Of a DNA stretch of 64,000 nt, positions 18,914-27,569 are shown piece by piece. Below the pieces are notes generated by a model, which did no database searches, was not told where the DNA came from, and saw only the letters and a list, made by a program, of their open reading frames with translations. Positions within the stretch are counted from its first letter, which is position 1. Each line of letters opens with the position of its first letter. Source of the DNA: Hyphomicrobiales bacterium (GTDB lineage Bacteria; Pseudomonadota; Alphaproteobacteria; Rhizobiales; Rhizobiaceae); NCBI GenBank assembly GCA_900472925.1, contig UCJU01000003.1:21685-85684 (forward strand). The letters run 5' to 3'. The translations under genes and the position numbers were made by a program.

Positions 18914-19351
18914 TTATGCCGTGATAGTCTTCAAGGCGTTGAGCGCCATGATGTAGCCGTATGGTCCGAAGCCACAGATCATGCCCTTTGCGGCGGGCGC
19001 TATCATCGATTTATGGCGAAATTCTTCACGCGCGTGGATGTTGGAAATGTGCACTTCCACGACCGGAACTGAAATGGCTCTGATCGCATCATGCAGGGCA
19101 ATCGACGTGTGGCCGTAGGCGCCGGGATTGATGACGACGCCGATGGCGCGTTCGCCAGCCTCGTGCATGAGGTCTACAAGCGCGCCCTCATGGTTGGACT
19201 GATGGCACTCGACCGCAAAACCAAGCTCTTCGCCCGCCTTCGTGCAGTCGTTCTCGATGTCCTTCAGCGTCTTGCCGCCGTAAATGCCCGGCTCACGTTT
19301 TCCCAACATGTTGAGATTGGGCCCGTTGAGGACAAAAATCGTGTTGCTCAT
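18914..19351 (-). CDS. aroQ: 3-dehydroquinate dehydratase, type II
   Basis: A 145-residue type II dehydroquinase of the shikimate pathway, which forms a dodecamer in the cytoplasm. Motifs are LNGPNLNMLGKREPGIYG with the catalytic Tyr, NPGAYGHTSIALHDAI with the Asn/His region, and VEVHISNIHAREEFRH. All expected active-site residues appear present. It heads the aroQ-accB-accC-aat set. Confidence 0.96.
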   Translation of the reverse strand: MSNTIFVLNGPNLNMLGKREPGIYGGKTLKDIENDCTKAGEELGFAVECHQSNHEGALVDLMHEAGERAIGVVINPGAYGHTSIALHDAIRAISVPVVEVHISNIHAREEFRHKSMIAPAAKGMICGFGPYGYIMALNALKTITA

Positions 19352-19520
19352 TCAAAACTTCCGCCAGAAAATCAGCGCCACCTATAGACCGCACAACTGC
19401 GAAGGAAAAGCCCCGAAGCGCTCAAAGCAGGGATTGTCCTTAATCTTATGGGGTTTAACGGTGGTTTTCGGTGGATTTTCGCTCTTGGAAGAGGCGTCTG
19501 ACGTTTCCACGAAGACATGT

Positions 19521-19552
19521 CTCTCGTTCCTGCTCGAGTGCGGGAACGAGAG
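19521..19552 (-). other. Perfect 10-bp hairpin after the DsbA-like gene
   Basis: CTCTCGTTCC at 19521-19530 pairs perfectly with GGAACGAGAG at 19543-19552 around a 12-base loop. It lies 12 bases beyond the stop of the reverse-strand gene at 19565. No T-run follows on either strand, so it is more likely an RNA 3'-end stabiliser, processing site or protein-binding palindrome than a simple terminator. Confidence 0.6.
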
Positions 19553-19564
19553 GACGGCACGTCG

Positions 19565-20332
19565 TTATGAGCACGTCGCCTTGCCGCAGGTGCGCATGTT
19601 GGCGATTTTTTCTTTCAGCGGCGTCGTGCCGACTGCACCGAAGACGGCTTCATTGCCGATGACATAGGACGGTGTGCCGGTGATGCCGAGATTGGTGGCG
19701 AGCTGGTAGGCTTCCTTGACCTGCGCGTCGTTGGGGTTTGCGGCCATGGATTTGCGAATATCCGCTTCCTTGATGCCCAGCGATTCCGCAACCTCGATGG
19801 CGCTCTCCTCGTTGGCGCGGCCGCTACCGCCGAGCAGGGTGCGCTGGAATTCCGGGTATTTTTCAGGTGCCAGGAGTTTGACGGCGTTGGAAACCTTGTG
19901 GGCTTCGAGCGATTCAGGCCCCAGAATCGGGAACTCCTTGAGAACGAAGCGAACGTTCTTGTCGGTTTTCAGGATCGCGTCGACGTCGCTCATCGCCCGT
20001 TTGCAATAGCCGCAATTGTAGTCGAAGAATTCGACCAACGTGACATCACCATTCGGGTTGCCCAGCGACAGATCGTATTTGGACTGGAAAATGGTTTTCT
20101 GGTTGTCAGCTACAGCTTCGGCGGCCTTGGCGTTGCGCGTATCATATTGCTTGCGCTCGAGGGCTTCCTGAACCTCGATCATGATCTCCGGATTTTCGAT
20201 CAGGTATTCCTTGATGAAGGCACCGAATTCTTTTTTCTGCTGGTCATCCAGTGCATGGGCGGGCAGCGACACGAAAACCGTGGATAGGGCCGTCAGGCAG
20301 GCAAAAGCCGTGGATTTAAGAGAAAGTGCCAT
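19565..20332 (-). CDS. DsbA-family thioredoxin-fold periplasmic protein
   Basis: About 255 residues. A signal peptide spans the first 28 (ALSLKSTAFACLTALSTVF, cleavage near AHA-LDD). A helical segment rich in K/E (30-85) precedes a thioredoxin domain with the redox motif CGYC in FDYNCGYCKRAM and the cis-proline loop GTPSYVIGN. This is the Com1/ScsC-like arrangement, where the N-terminal helices mediate oligomerisation and the domain oxidises or isomerises disulfides. I start at ATG 20332, preceded by GAGG; an ATG at 20344 and the frame to 20410 are less likely. Confidence 0.85.
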   Translation of the reverse strand: MALSLKSTAFACLTALSTVFVSLPAHALDDQQKKEFGAFIKEYLIENPEIMIEVQEALERKQYDTRNAKAAEAVADNQKTIFQSKYDLSLGNPNGDVTLVEFFDYNCGYCKRAMSDVDAILKTDKNVRFVLKEFPILGPESLEAHKVSNAVKLLAPEKYPEFQRTLLGGSGRANEESAIEVAESLGIKEADIRKSMAANPNDAQVKEAYQLATNLGITGTPSYVIGNEAVFGAVGTTPLKEKIANMRTCGKATCS

Positions 20333-20497
20333 GTCGGTCCTCATCTTTTTGTTGCAGAATGTCGATTCTGTTGTGCCACGCAATGACACGAATTCAAAGG
20401 CGATCACCATATCGCATAATAAATTTGCTCATTGCGAACTCGTCATTGTGAAGACCGCAATAATGCGGCAAATCTCCGACGGTTTTATAGAAAGAAC

Positions 20498-21661
20498 ATG
20501 CTTTTGATAACGTTGTCCAAGCGAAGCGCGGTCGAACCATTTCATGCAATGGATATTCTGGCAGAAGCAAACCGTCTGAGACAAGCGGGACGACCGGTAA
20601 TTTCCATGGCAGTTGGCCAACCTTCGCATTCAGCCCCTAAGGCTGCGCTGGATGCGGCTGACGAAGCACTGAAACACGGCCGCGTTGGCTACACCGATGC
20701 GCTGGGCTTGCGCGATCTGCGGGAAGCCATTGCCACGAATTATCGCTTTCGCCACGGGGCCATCATCGATCCAGCGCGCATTGCCGTGACCACCGGGTCG
20801 TCGGCGGGGTTCAATCTGGCTTTTCTGTCTCTGTTCGACCCCGGCGATGCGGTGGCGATTGCGCGTCCGGGATATCCCGCATACCGCAATATCTTGAAGG
20901 CGCTCGGTCTTCACGTCGTGGAGGTGCCGGTTACTGCGGAAACAGGATATACGCTGACGCCAGCGAGCCTTGAGCGTGCCGAGACCAAGGCTGGGCGCAA
21001 ATTGAAGGGCGTCCTTCTGGCAAGCCCGGCCAACCCGACGGGAACAGTGACGGGACGAGAGGCGCTGCGGCGGCTGGTGAATTATTGCGACAGCCGCAAC
21101 ATCGCGTTCATTTCGGATGAAATCTACCACGGCCTGACGTTTGTCGGCGAGGAGACGAGTGCGGCCGAGATCAGCCAGAACGTCGTCGTCATCAATTCCT
21201 TCTCTAAGTATTATTGCATGACGGGATGGCGCATCGGCTGGATGGTGCTTCCCGAAATGCTGATACGGCCAGTCGAATGTCTTGCGCAGAGCCTCTACAT
21301 TTCAGCGCCTGAGCTTTCACAGCTTGCCGCCAAGGCAGCCTTTTCCGCCGAAAACGAGCTCGATGTCTACAAGGAAAGCTACCGCACCAATCGTGATTTT
21401 CTGATGAGCCGCCTGCCGGAACTGGGGCTGCCTCTGGCGTCACCGATGGACGGCGCGTTCTACGCCTATGTCGATACCAGCCGCTATTCGAATGACAGCA
21501 TGGATTTCGCAAAGCGGATGCTGGCGGAAATCGATGTCGCAGCGACGCCAGGGCTGGATTTCGACCCGGTGGAAGGCCACCGTGCATTGCGGTTTTCCTA
21601 TGCCGGCTCCGTCTCCGATATTGCCGAGGCGGTCGGCCGGCTTGGCGGCTGGCTAAAGTAA
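20498..21661 (+). CDS. Class I/II PLP aminotransferase
   Basis: A 387-residue fold-type I aminotransferase. The PLP lysine is Lys237 in INSFSKYYCMTGWRIGW, with SPANPTGTV at 176-184 and the SDEIYHGL aspartate/tyrosine motif near 206. The substrate cannot be set from sequence. I choose ATG 20498 because the homologous part begins shortly after; the frame continues to 20432 through poorly conserved residues. It is read divergently from the DsbA-like gene. Confidence 0.87.
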   Translation: MLLITLSKRSAVEPFHAMDILAEANRLRQAGRPVISMAVGQPSHSAPKAALDAADEALKHGRVGYTDALGLRDLREAIATNYRFRHGAIIDPARIAVTTGSSAGFNLAFLSLFDPGDAVAIARPGYPAYRNILKALGLHVVEVPVTAETGYTLTPASLERAETKAGRKLKGVLLASPANPTGTVTGREALRRLVNYCDSRNIAFISDEIYHGLTFVGEETSAAEISQNVVVINSFSKYYCMTGWRIGWMVLPEMLIRPVECLAQSLYISAPELSQLAAKAAFSAENELDVYKESYRTNRDFLMSRLPELGLPLASPMDGAFYAYVDTSRYSNDSMDFAKRMLAEIDVAATPGLDFDPVEGHRALRFSYAGSVSDIAEAVGRLGGWLK

Positions 21662-21748
21662 AGCTGTCACCTTCCATCAATGATTTTGGTTCGAATTTGC
21701 GGGTAAAACCGATTAGGTTCGAACGTGAAACATTATGGGAGCAGAGCG

Positions 21749-22453
21749 ATGTCAGCAGAAAAAGTAGCGGTAGTGACGGCGGGTGGCAGCGGCATGGGCG
21801 CTGCTGTGGCAAAGCGTCTGGCGGCAGATGGCTACAAGGTCGCGATCCTGTCATCCTCAGGCAAGGGCGAGGCACTGGCCGCAGAGTTTGGCGGCATTGG
21901 CGTGACGGGTTCCAATCAATCCGTCGATGATCTCCAGAGGCTCGCCGATCTGACGCTCGAAAAATTCGGTCGTATCGACGTGCTCGTCAATAGCGCAGGT
22001 CACGGTCCGCGTGCGCAGATTCTCGACATCACCGACGAGCAGTGGCACACGGGTCTCGATGTGTATCTGCTGAACGTCATCCGTCCGACACGGATCATTG
22101 CACCGACGATGGTGTCGCAGAAGTCGGGTGCCATCATCAACATTTCGACAGCGTGGGCATTCGAGCCGAGCGAGATGTTTCCGACGTCTGCCGTGTTTCG
22201 CGCAGGCCTTGCGGCCTACACCAAAATCTTTTCCGATACCTATGCGCCAGACAATGTCCGCATGAACAATGTTCTGCCCGGCTGGATCGACAGCCTGCCC
22301 GCAACCGATGCCCGGCGCGACATGGTGCCGATGCAGCGTTACGGCAAAAGCGAGGAAATCGCCGCCACCGTCGCATTTCTGGCGTCGGAAGGTGCCGGTT
22401 ATATCACCGGCCAGAACCTGCGGGTCGATGGTGGCCTAACCCGTTCTGTGTGA
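21749..22453 (+). CDS. Short-chain dehydrogenase/reductase with atypical active site
   Basis: A 234-residue SDR fold protein. The cofactor loop is TAGGSGMGAAVAKRL (10-24), NSAG is at 81-84 and a PGWIDS motif follows the active site. The catalytic Ser133 is kept, but the YxxxK pair is replaced by Ser147 and Arg151 in the stretch PTSAVFRAGL. It may be a non-catalytic binder, or use a changed mechanism as in some divergent SDR subgroups. A GGGAG ribosome site supports ATG 21749 over 21725. No partner enzyme is adjacent. Confidence 0.8.
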   Translation: MSAEKVAVVTAGGSGMGAAVAKRLAADGYKVAILSSSGKGEALAAEFGGIGVTGSNQSVDDLQRLADLTLEKFGRIDVLVNSAGHGPRAQILDITDEQWHTGLDVYLLNVIRPTRIIAPTMVSQKSGAIINISTAWAFEPSEMFPTSAVFRAGLAAYTKIFSDTYAPDNVRMNNVLPGWIDSLPATDARRDMVPMQRYGKSEEIAATVAFLASEGAGYITGQNLRVDGGLTRSV

Positions 22454-22538
22454 AGGTTATTCCGGCATTGGTCGGCTTATAGTTTACGGCTCGTTTCAAG
22501 TTTATCCTGTGTAGAAGCGTGATTCCACATTTGGGAAA

Positions 22539-22563
22539 GGAACTTGCATGGCTGCATGGCGTT
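22539..22563 (+). promoter_or_regulatory. Candidate EcfG (general stress) promoter
   Basis: GGAAC at 22539-22543 and CGTT at 22560-22563 are separated by exactly 16 bases. This matches the alphaproteobacterial sigma-EcfG consensus GGAAC-N16/17-CGTT. It sits 66 bases upstream of the single-domain response regulator at 22629, a normal promoter-to-start distance. Confidence 0.65.
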
Positions 22564-22628
22564 GTTCAATCCAAGGTCAAAAGTTTTAACGAACACGACG
22601 CTTGGATGTACAAAGCAGGTAGCCAGTC

Positions 22629-23006
22629 ATGGGACAGCGCAACGCATACGCCAGACAAGTGGTACTTGTCGTCGAAGACGACCCTCTCTTACGCATGATG
22701 GCGGTCGATCTCGTAGAAGATGCAGGCTTTGACGCAGTAGAGGCTTGCGGTGCAGACGAGGCCATGGAAATCCTGGACAGTCGCCACGATATCGACGTGT
22801 TGTTCACCGATGTCGATATGCCAGGAAGCATGAACGGTGTCGGGCTTGCAAACTGGGCCCGCCGGACAAATACGCCATTGGGCATCGTCGTTACGTCCGG
22901 GCATCATAACCCAGCGGAAGTGTCCCTGCCGGAGCGCAGCGTGTTTTTTCCCAAGCCTTACGATTTTACCAAGGTTGTCGACACATTGCGGATGATGACT
23001 GTGTGA
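22629..23006 (+). CDS. Single-domain response regulator
   Basis: A 125-residue receiver domain with no output module. Acidic residues are EDD at 16-18, the phospho-acceptor Asp lies in LFTDVDMPG near residue 61, the Thr/Ser switch is in VVTSGHH, and the conserved lysine is in FPKPYD. Such proteins act by binding partners or as phosphate sinks. Its apparent EcfG promoter suggests a place in the general stress response (inference). Confidence 0.88.
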   Translation: MGQRNAYARQVVLVVEDDPLLRMMAVDLVEDAGFDAVEACGADEAMEILDSRHDIDVLFTDVDMPGSMNGVGLANWARRTNTPLGIVVTSGHHNPAEVSLPERSVFFPKPYDFTKVVDTLRMMTV

Positions 23007-23142
23007 ATTGCTTCGCTTCGCGGAGCAAGACTTGGTTTGTGAATAAGTAACCATAGTTCACACATGGTTTTGCCGATTAATTATTCTGAAAATATCAGCA
23101 CTTATAGTCGCTCTCAAAGCTTTACGGGTCTTTGGGGGAACT

Positions 23143-23979
23143 ATGAATTTTCTGGGAATCACGGGCATGCAGTATTCTGGCGTGCCATTTCACGACATAA
23201 GGATATTGCTGGCCGAAGACTCCAATGTCTTCACCCAGATGATCGGCGCTCGTCTCAAGGAATTGCTTGGACTGTCTGTCGAAGTCTGCCGCAACTTCGA
23301 AGAATTGCAGGAATGCTACGAGCGTTCTTCGGAAGAAGTGACCTTGGCGATCTCCAACATCAACCTTCCCGGTGCCGAAAACGGTGAGGCACTGGAGTAT
23401 CTTGTTGATCTCTCCATTCCCACCATCGTTTTTACCAGCACCTTCCATGAAGACACGCGCGAAAAGCTGATCACCAAGGAAGTGGTCGATTACATTCTCA
23501 AGGATAACGTCTTTGCGGTGGATATGTTGACGGAATCGGTTTGTCGCTTTCTGACGAACCACCGTCACCACGTGCTGATCGTGGATGACAGCCCGACTGC
23601 GCGGGCGCTGCTATCCAGCCGTCTCAAGCGCTATAATTTCCGGGTCAGCCTTGCCGATAACGGTGCCAAGGCGCTCGATCTGTTGAAGAACAATCCAGAT
23701 ATCGGTCTTGTCGTTACCGACTACAACATGCCGGATATCGATGGTTTCGAACTGACGCGCCGCATTCGCACCATGCGTGGTTCGCATGAATTGCGCATCA
23801 TTGGCGTATCCTCGTCCACCAACCGGCTTCTGTCCGCGCGTTTCCTCAAAGCTGGCGGCAACGACTTTATGCTGCGTCCCTTCATCGACGAGGAGTTCTA
23901 CTGCCGCGTAAACCAGAACCTGGACACCCTGGTGCAGATCCAGGCTGCGAAGATGAACGCCAAAAAGGTCGCAGCCTAA
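23143..23979 (+). CDS. Tandem receiver-domain response regulator, first domain degenerate
   Basis: A 278-residue protein made of two receiver domains. The first (about 17-137) has AED at 24-26 but Asn72 at the phospho-acceptor position (ISNINLPG), so it should not be phosphorylated. The second (about 142-265) is intact, with VDD at 147-149, Asp193 in VVTDYNMPDIDG and a Ser/Thr region. The usual receiver lysine near the end reads MLRPF, so it is replaced by Arg. No effector domain is present, so it likely works through protein contacts. A terminator follows at 23991. Confidence 0.85.
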   Translation: MNFLGITGMQYSGVPFHDIRILLAEDSNVFTQMIGARLKELLGLSVEVCRNFEELQECYERSSEEVTLAISNINLPGAENGEALEYLVDLSIPTIVFTSTFHEDTREKLITKEVVDYILKDNVFAVDMLTESVCRFLTNHRHHVLIVDDSPTARALLSSRLKRYNFRVSLADNGAKALDLLKNNPDIGLVVTDYNMPDIDGFELTRRIRTMRGSHELRIIGVSSSTNRLLSARFLKAGGNDFMLRPFIDEEFYCRVNQNLDTLVQIQAAKMNAKKVAA

Positions 23980-23990
23980 GGCTAGACATC

Positions 23991-24019
23991 AGACGGTGGC
24001 ACCTTGTGCCGCCGTCTTT
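23991..24019 (+). terminator. Rho-independent terminator of the tandem receiver gene
   Basis: AGACGGTGGCA at 23991-24001 pairs with TGCCGCCGTCT at 24007-24017 with one G-T wobble and a five-base loop, followed by TTT. It lies 12 bases past the stop. Confidence 0.75.
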
Positions 24020-24041
24020 ACGCTTCTTTGGAGTGAGCCAG

Positions 24042-24632
24042 TCAGACGGTCTTATCGACCGGGCGCCCCATTGCCAGTTTATCGGCAAGCTCGGGGCCGA
24101 GTTTATCGACATAGGTCTGGTCCGGAGAGGTGCCAAGGGCGTCCAGCGTCTTGGAAAAGAAACAGCGGGCGGATGCTGCCGCCACGATATCGAAGATTTC
24201 GGCATCTGTCAGCGCGTGGGTTTTCAGCGCGTCGATGTCTGCCTGCGTGATGGAGGTGGCATCGCGCACGACTTTGGTCGCGAAGATCATGATCGCGCGC
24301 TCCTGCTCGTCCAGCGGCGCGTCATCGTCGCCATCAACGATGGCCTCGAGTTGATCACCGGAGACGCCTTCGCGCACCAGCACCGCTCCATGGGCCAGCA
24401 TGCAATAGGATGAGCGCAGTTCTCGCGCCGCGGCCAGGGTGACCAGCTCATAGCGGCGCGGTTCGATGTTGCCGCGCAGGCTGACCAGCAATGCGCTCCA
24501 GCTTTCCATCACCTCCGGGCGATGTCCGAATGCGCGGTACATATTGGGCAGATATCCATATGTCTCTTCGGCACCGCGATACAGTTCTGCGATCTTGCGG
24601 CTGGTTTTCGGCTCTGGCGGGGCGATAAACAT
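24042..24632 (-). CDS. AhpD/carboxymuconolactone decarboxylase-like protein
   Basis: A 196-residue helical protein of the AhpD-like 'peroxidase-related' group. The central motif reads ARELRSSYCMLAHG; the resolving Cys and the histidine (C-x3-H) remain, but the first Cys of the usual CxxC is Ser. A later ALTDAEIFDIVAAASARCFFSK segment is typical of this subgroup. It probably handles hydroperoxide or related small molecules, but the missing cysteine makes classic AhpD chemistry doubtful. It converges with the tandem receiver gene. Confidence 0.75.
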   Translation of the reverse strand: MFIAPPEPKTSRKIAELYRGAEETYGYLPNMYRAFGHRPEVMESWSALLVSLRGNIEPRRYELVTLAAARELRSSYCMLAHGAVLVREGVSGDQLEAIVDGDDDAPLDEQERAIMIFATKVVRDATSITQADIDALKTHALTDAEIFDIVAAASARCFFSKTLDALGTSPDQTYVDKLGPELADKLAMGRPVDKTV

Positions 24633-24716
24633 GGACGTCTCCTGTATTTCAACTCTTTCTGAAATGCGTGAGCGCGCAATTGGATCAGTTCGACAACCGC
24701 TTTTTCTTGAAAAATA

Positions 24717-26273
24717 TCAAAGCTGCGATTCGAGCGGTAAAAGTCCCATGGCCATCACCAGTGCTCGTCTGCTCAGGCTGGCATAGGGCTCGCTGGCATA
24801 TTGGCGCAGATTGCCACGCACCAGGCCATTCCACACCAGCCGTCGCTTTGAGCTCAAGGTCAGCTCGAAGCTCATTTCGTGGTTGGTTTCCTGCGCAAAA
24901 ATTTCGTCCATGGCTTTCACCAAGCCAGGGGATGAAAACAGGACACCCATCTCGGTGTTCAACGACATGGAACGCGGGTCGAAGTTCAGCGAGCCGATAA
25001 ACCCGATCTCACCATCGCGGGTGAAGGCCTTCGTGTGCAGGCTGGCCTGACCGGAGCCGCGAAGCGAGAAGGATTTGTGCTGATCTGCCAGCGAGCGGAG
25101 CTCGTGGATTTTCACATTGTTGACGAGAAGCGGCTTCCGGTAGCGAGAATAGCCAGCGTGGACGGCAGCCACATCGGTTGCCGCCAACGAATTGGTGAGG
25201 ATGCAAACTGAAACGCCATCCGCGCACAGGCGTGAGAATGTTTCGACGCCTTTCTGGCCGGGGATGAAATAGGGCGAGGTTATTCTGAGTTTCTTCTTTG
25301 CCTCCTCCATGATGGGGAGCAGTGTTTCCATCAGGAAATTGTGGCCGCTACGGCGTTTTCCGGCAGCCTTTTCCGGCGGATCGGCAACGACCTGCGCGCT
25401 GTCCACCCAGTGCAGAGTGTCAGACATCAGAAAATTGTCTGCGTGATGCTGGCTTTCCACCTGCGCAAGATAGGGCCGTGCGGCATCGCCAGACGCCAGC
25501 GCATTCATGCGGCGACGAAGCTTGGCGAGTTTGCTCGGCCGACGTGATAGCAGGGATCTCACCGGGACGGCGACGGCACTGTTCCAGTAGTCATCGAAGA
25601 TCTCTTCAGCGTCATCGACGCAACTGCCGTAAGCGATGATGTCGAAATCCCGAAAATTCTTCTGCTCTGCAGCGTCGAAATAAGCGTCGCCGATGTTCCG
25701 CCCGCCGACGATCAGGACCCTGCCGTCTGCAATCCACGCCTTGTTGTGCATGCGTCGGTTCACGCTGCGAAACCGGAACAGCATCTCTATGCCGCGCCGG
25801 AAAATGTTCTCCCGGGCTTTGGTGGGGTTGAACAGACGCAGTTCGATGTTGGGATGGCTGTCTATGGCGTGGAAGGCACGATCCGAGATGGATACGCCGA
25901 GGTCATCGAGCAGCAGGCGAACCCGGACACCGCGATCGGCAGCAGCGATAACCTCGCGCATCACAAGCTGTCCGGTCAAATCGGCATTCCACATGTAATA
26001 CATCAGGTCGAGACTGCGCCCGGCGGCTCTCGCGGACCCTACTCTTGCGGCAAAGGCACCGACATTCGACTGGATCAGCGTGAGGGCATTGGGCTCGGTG
26101 CGGCCGTGATGAATATCTGCCCAGTGGCAATCCAGCTTCGTCTTGTCGTCCTGCTTGGGAAGGGCAGTGGATGCGATCTTGGTGATGATCTTGTCGCGGT
26201 GGCGCGTAGCCAGCGTCATAAAGACGACGATGGCGAGCACGATGAGAACCGTTGCAACAACAGTGGCATTCAC
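24717..26273 (-). CDS. Phospholipase D family protein (cardiolipin synthase-like)
   Basis: A 518-residue protein with an N-terminal transmembrane helix (4-22) and two PLD catalytic motifs, HNKAWIADGRVLIVGGRN in the middle and HTKAFTRDGEIGFIGSLNFD in the C-terminal half. This layout fits bacterial cardiolipin/phosphatidyltransferases and PLD-type hydrolases acting at the membrane. The spacing and the DLMYYMWNADLTG start of the first domain resemble the YmdC/ClsC group. Exact activity is unproven. Confidence 0.85.
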   Translation of the reverse strand: MNATVVATVLIVLAIVVFMTLATRHRDKIITKIASTALPKQDDKTKLDCHWADIHHGRTEPNALTLIQSNVGAFAARVGSARAAGRSLDLMYYMWNADLTGQLVMREVIAAADRGVRVRLLLDDLGVSISDRAFHAIDSHPNIELRLFNPTKARENIFRRGIEMLFRFRSVNRRMHNKAWIADGRVLIVGGRNIGDAYFDAAEQKNFRDFDIIAYGSCVDDAEEIFDDYWNSAVAVPVRSLLSRRPSKLAKLRRRMNALASGDAARPYLAQVESQHHADNFLMSDTLHWVDSAQVVADPPEKAAGKRRSGHNFLMETLLPIMEEAKKKLRITSPYFIPGQKGVETFSRLCADGVSVCILTNSLAATDVAAVHAGYSRYRKPLLVNNVKIHELRSLADQHKSFSLRGSGQASLHTKAFTRDGEIGFIGSLNFDPRSMSLNTEMGVLFSSPGLVKAMDEIFAQETNHEMSFELTLSSKRRLVWNGLVRGNLRQYASEPYASLSRRALVMAMGLLPLESQL

Positions 26274-26333
26274 AGCGATAATATCACCCGCATTTCTTCA
26301 TTTTAATCAGTCCGTTCAAATATCTTGTCTGGA

Positions 26334-26522
26334 TCAGTGGATTTCAATGCTTCGCTTGTCGGCCTCTTCCTTGATGATGTCTTCAACGACCTGCCGCTTC
26401 AGGGCCGGATCACCCAAGAGGTAATCATCAGCGATTTCAAAAATGGATTTCGGGTTTTCTGTTTTCTTCAGCGTATCGAGATCCTGTCCGATGCGCTGGC
26501 GAAGTTCTGCGTAATTGTCCAT
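26334..26522 (-). CDS. Small hydrophilic protein of unknown function
   Basis: A 62-residue charged protein, mostly predicted helix (MDNYAELRQRIGQDLDTLKK, ending KEEADKRSIEIH). The start at 26522 is set by a GGAGG ribosome site eight bases upstream; the frame is open to 26642. No family recognised. It is read divergently from the B12 riboswitch and bluB. Confidence 0.6.
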   Translation of the reverse strand: MDNYAELRQRIGQDLDTLKKTENPKSIFEIADDYLLGDPALKRQVVEDIIKEEADKRSIEIH

Positions 26523-26633
26523 CTGGGTGTCCTCCATTGTGGTGAGAGAATGCGGCAGCGGGCGTGAGGGTTCCGGTGTCCAATTGTAAATGACATGGGA
26601 TGGTCTTGCTTCTTCCTGTCTGCCCCGCAATAA

Positions 26634-27569
<936 letters not shown>

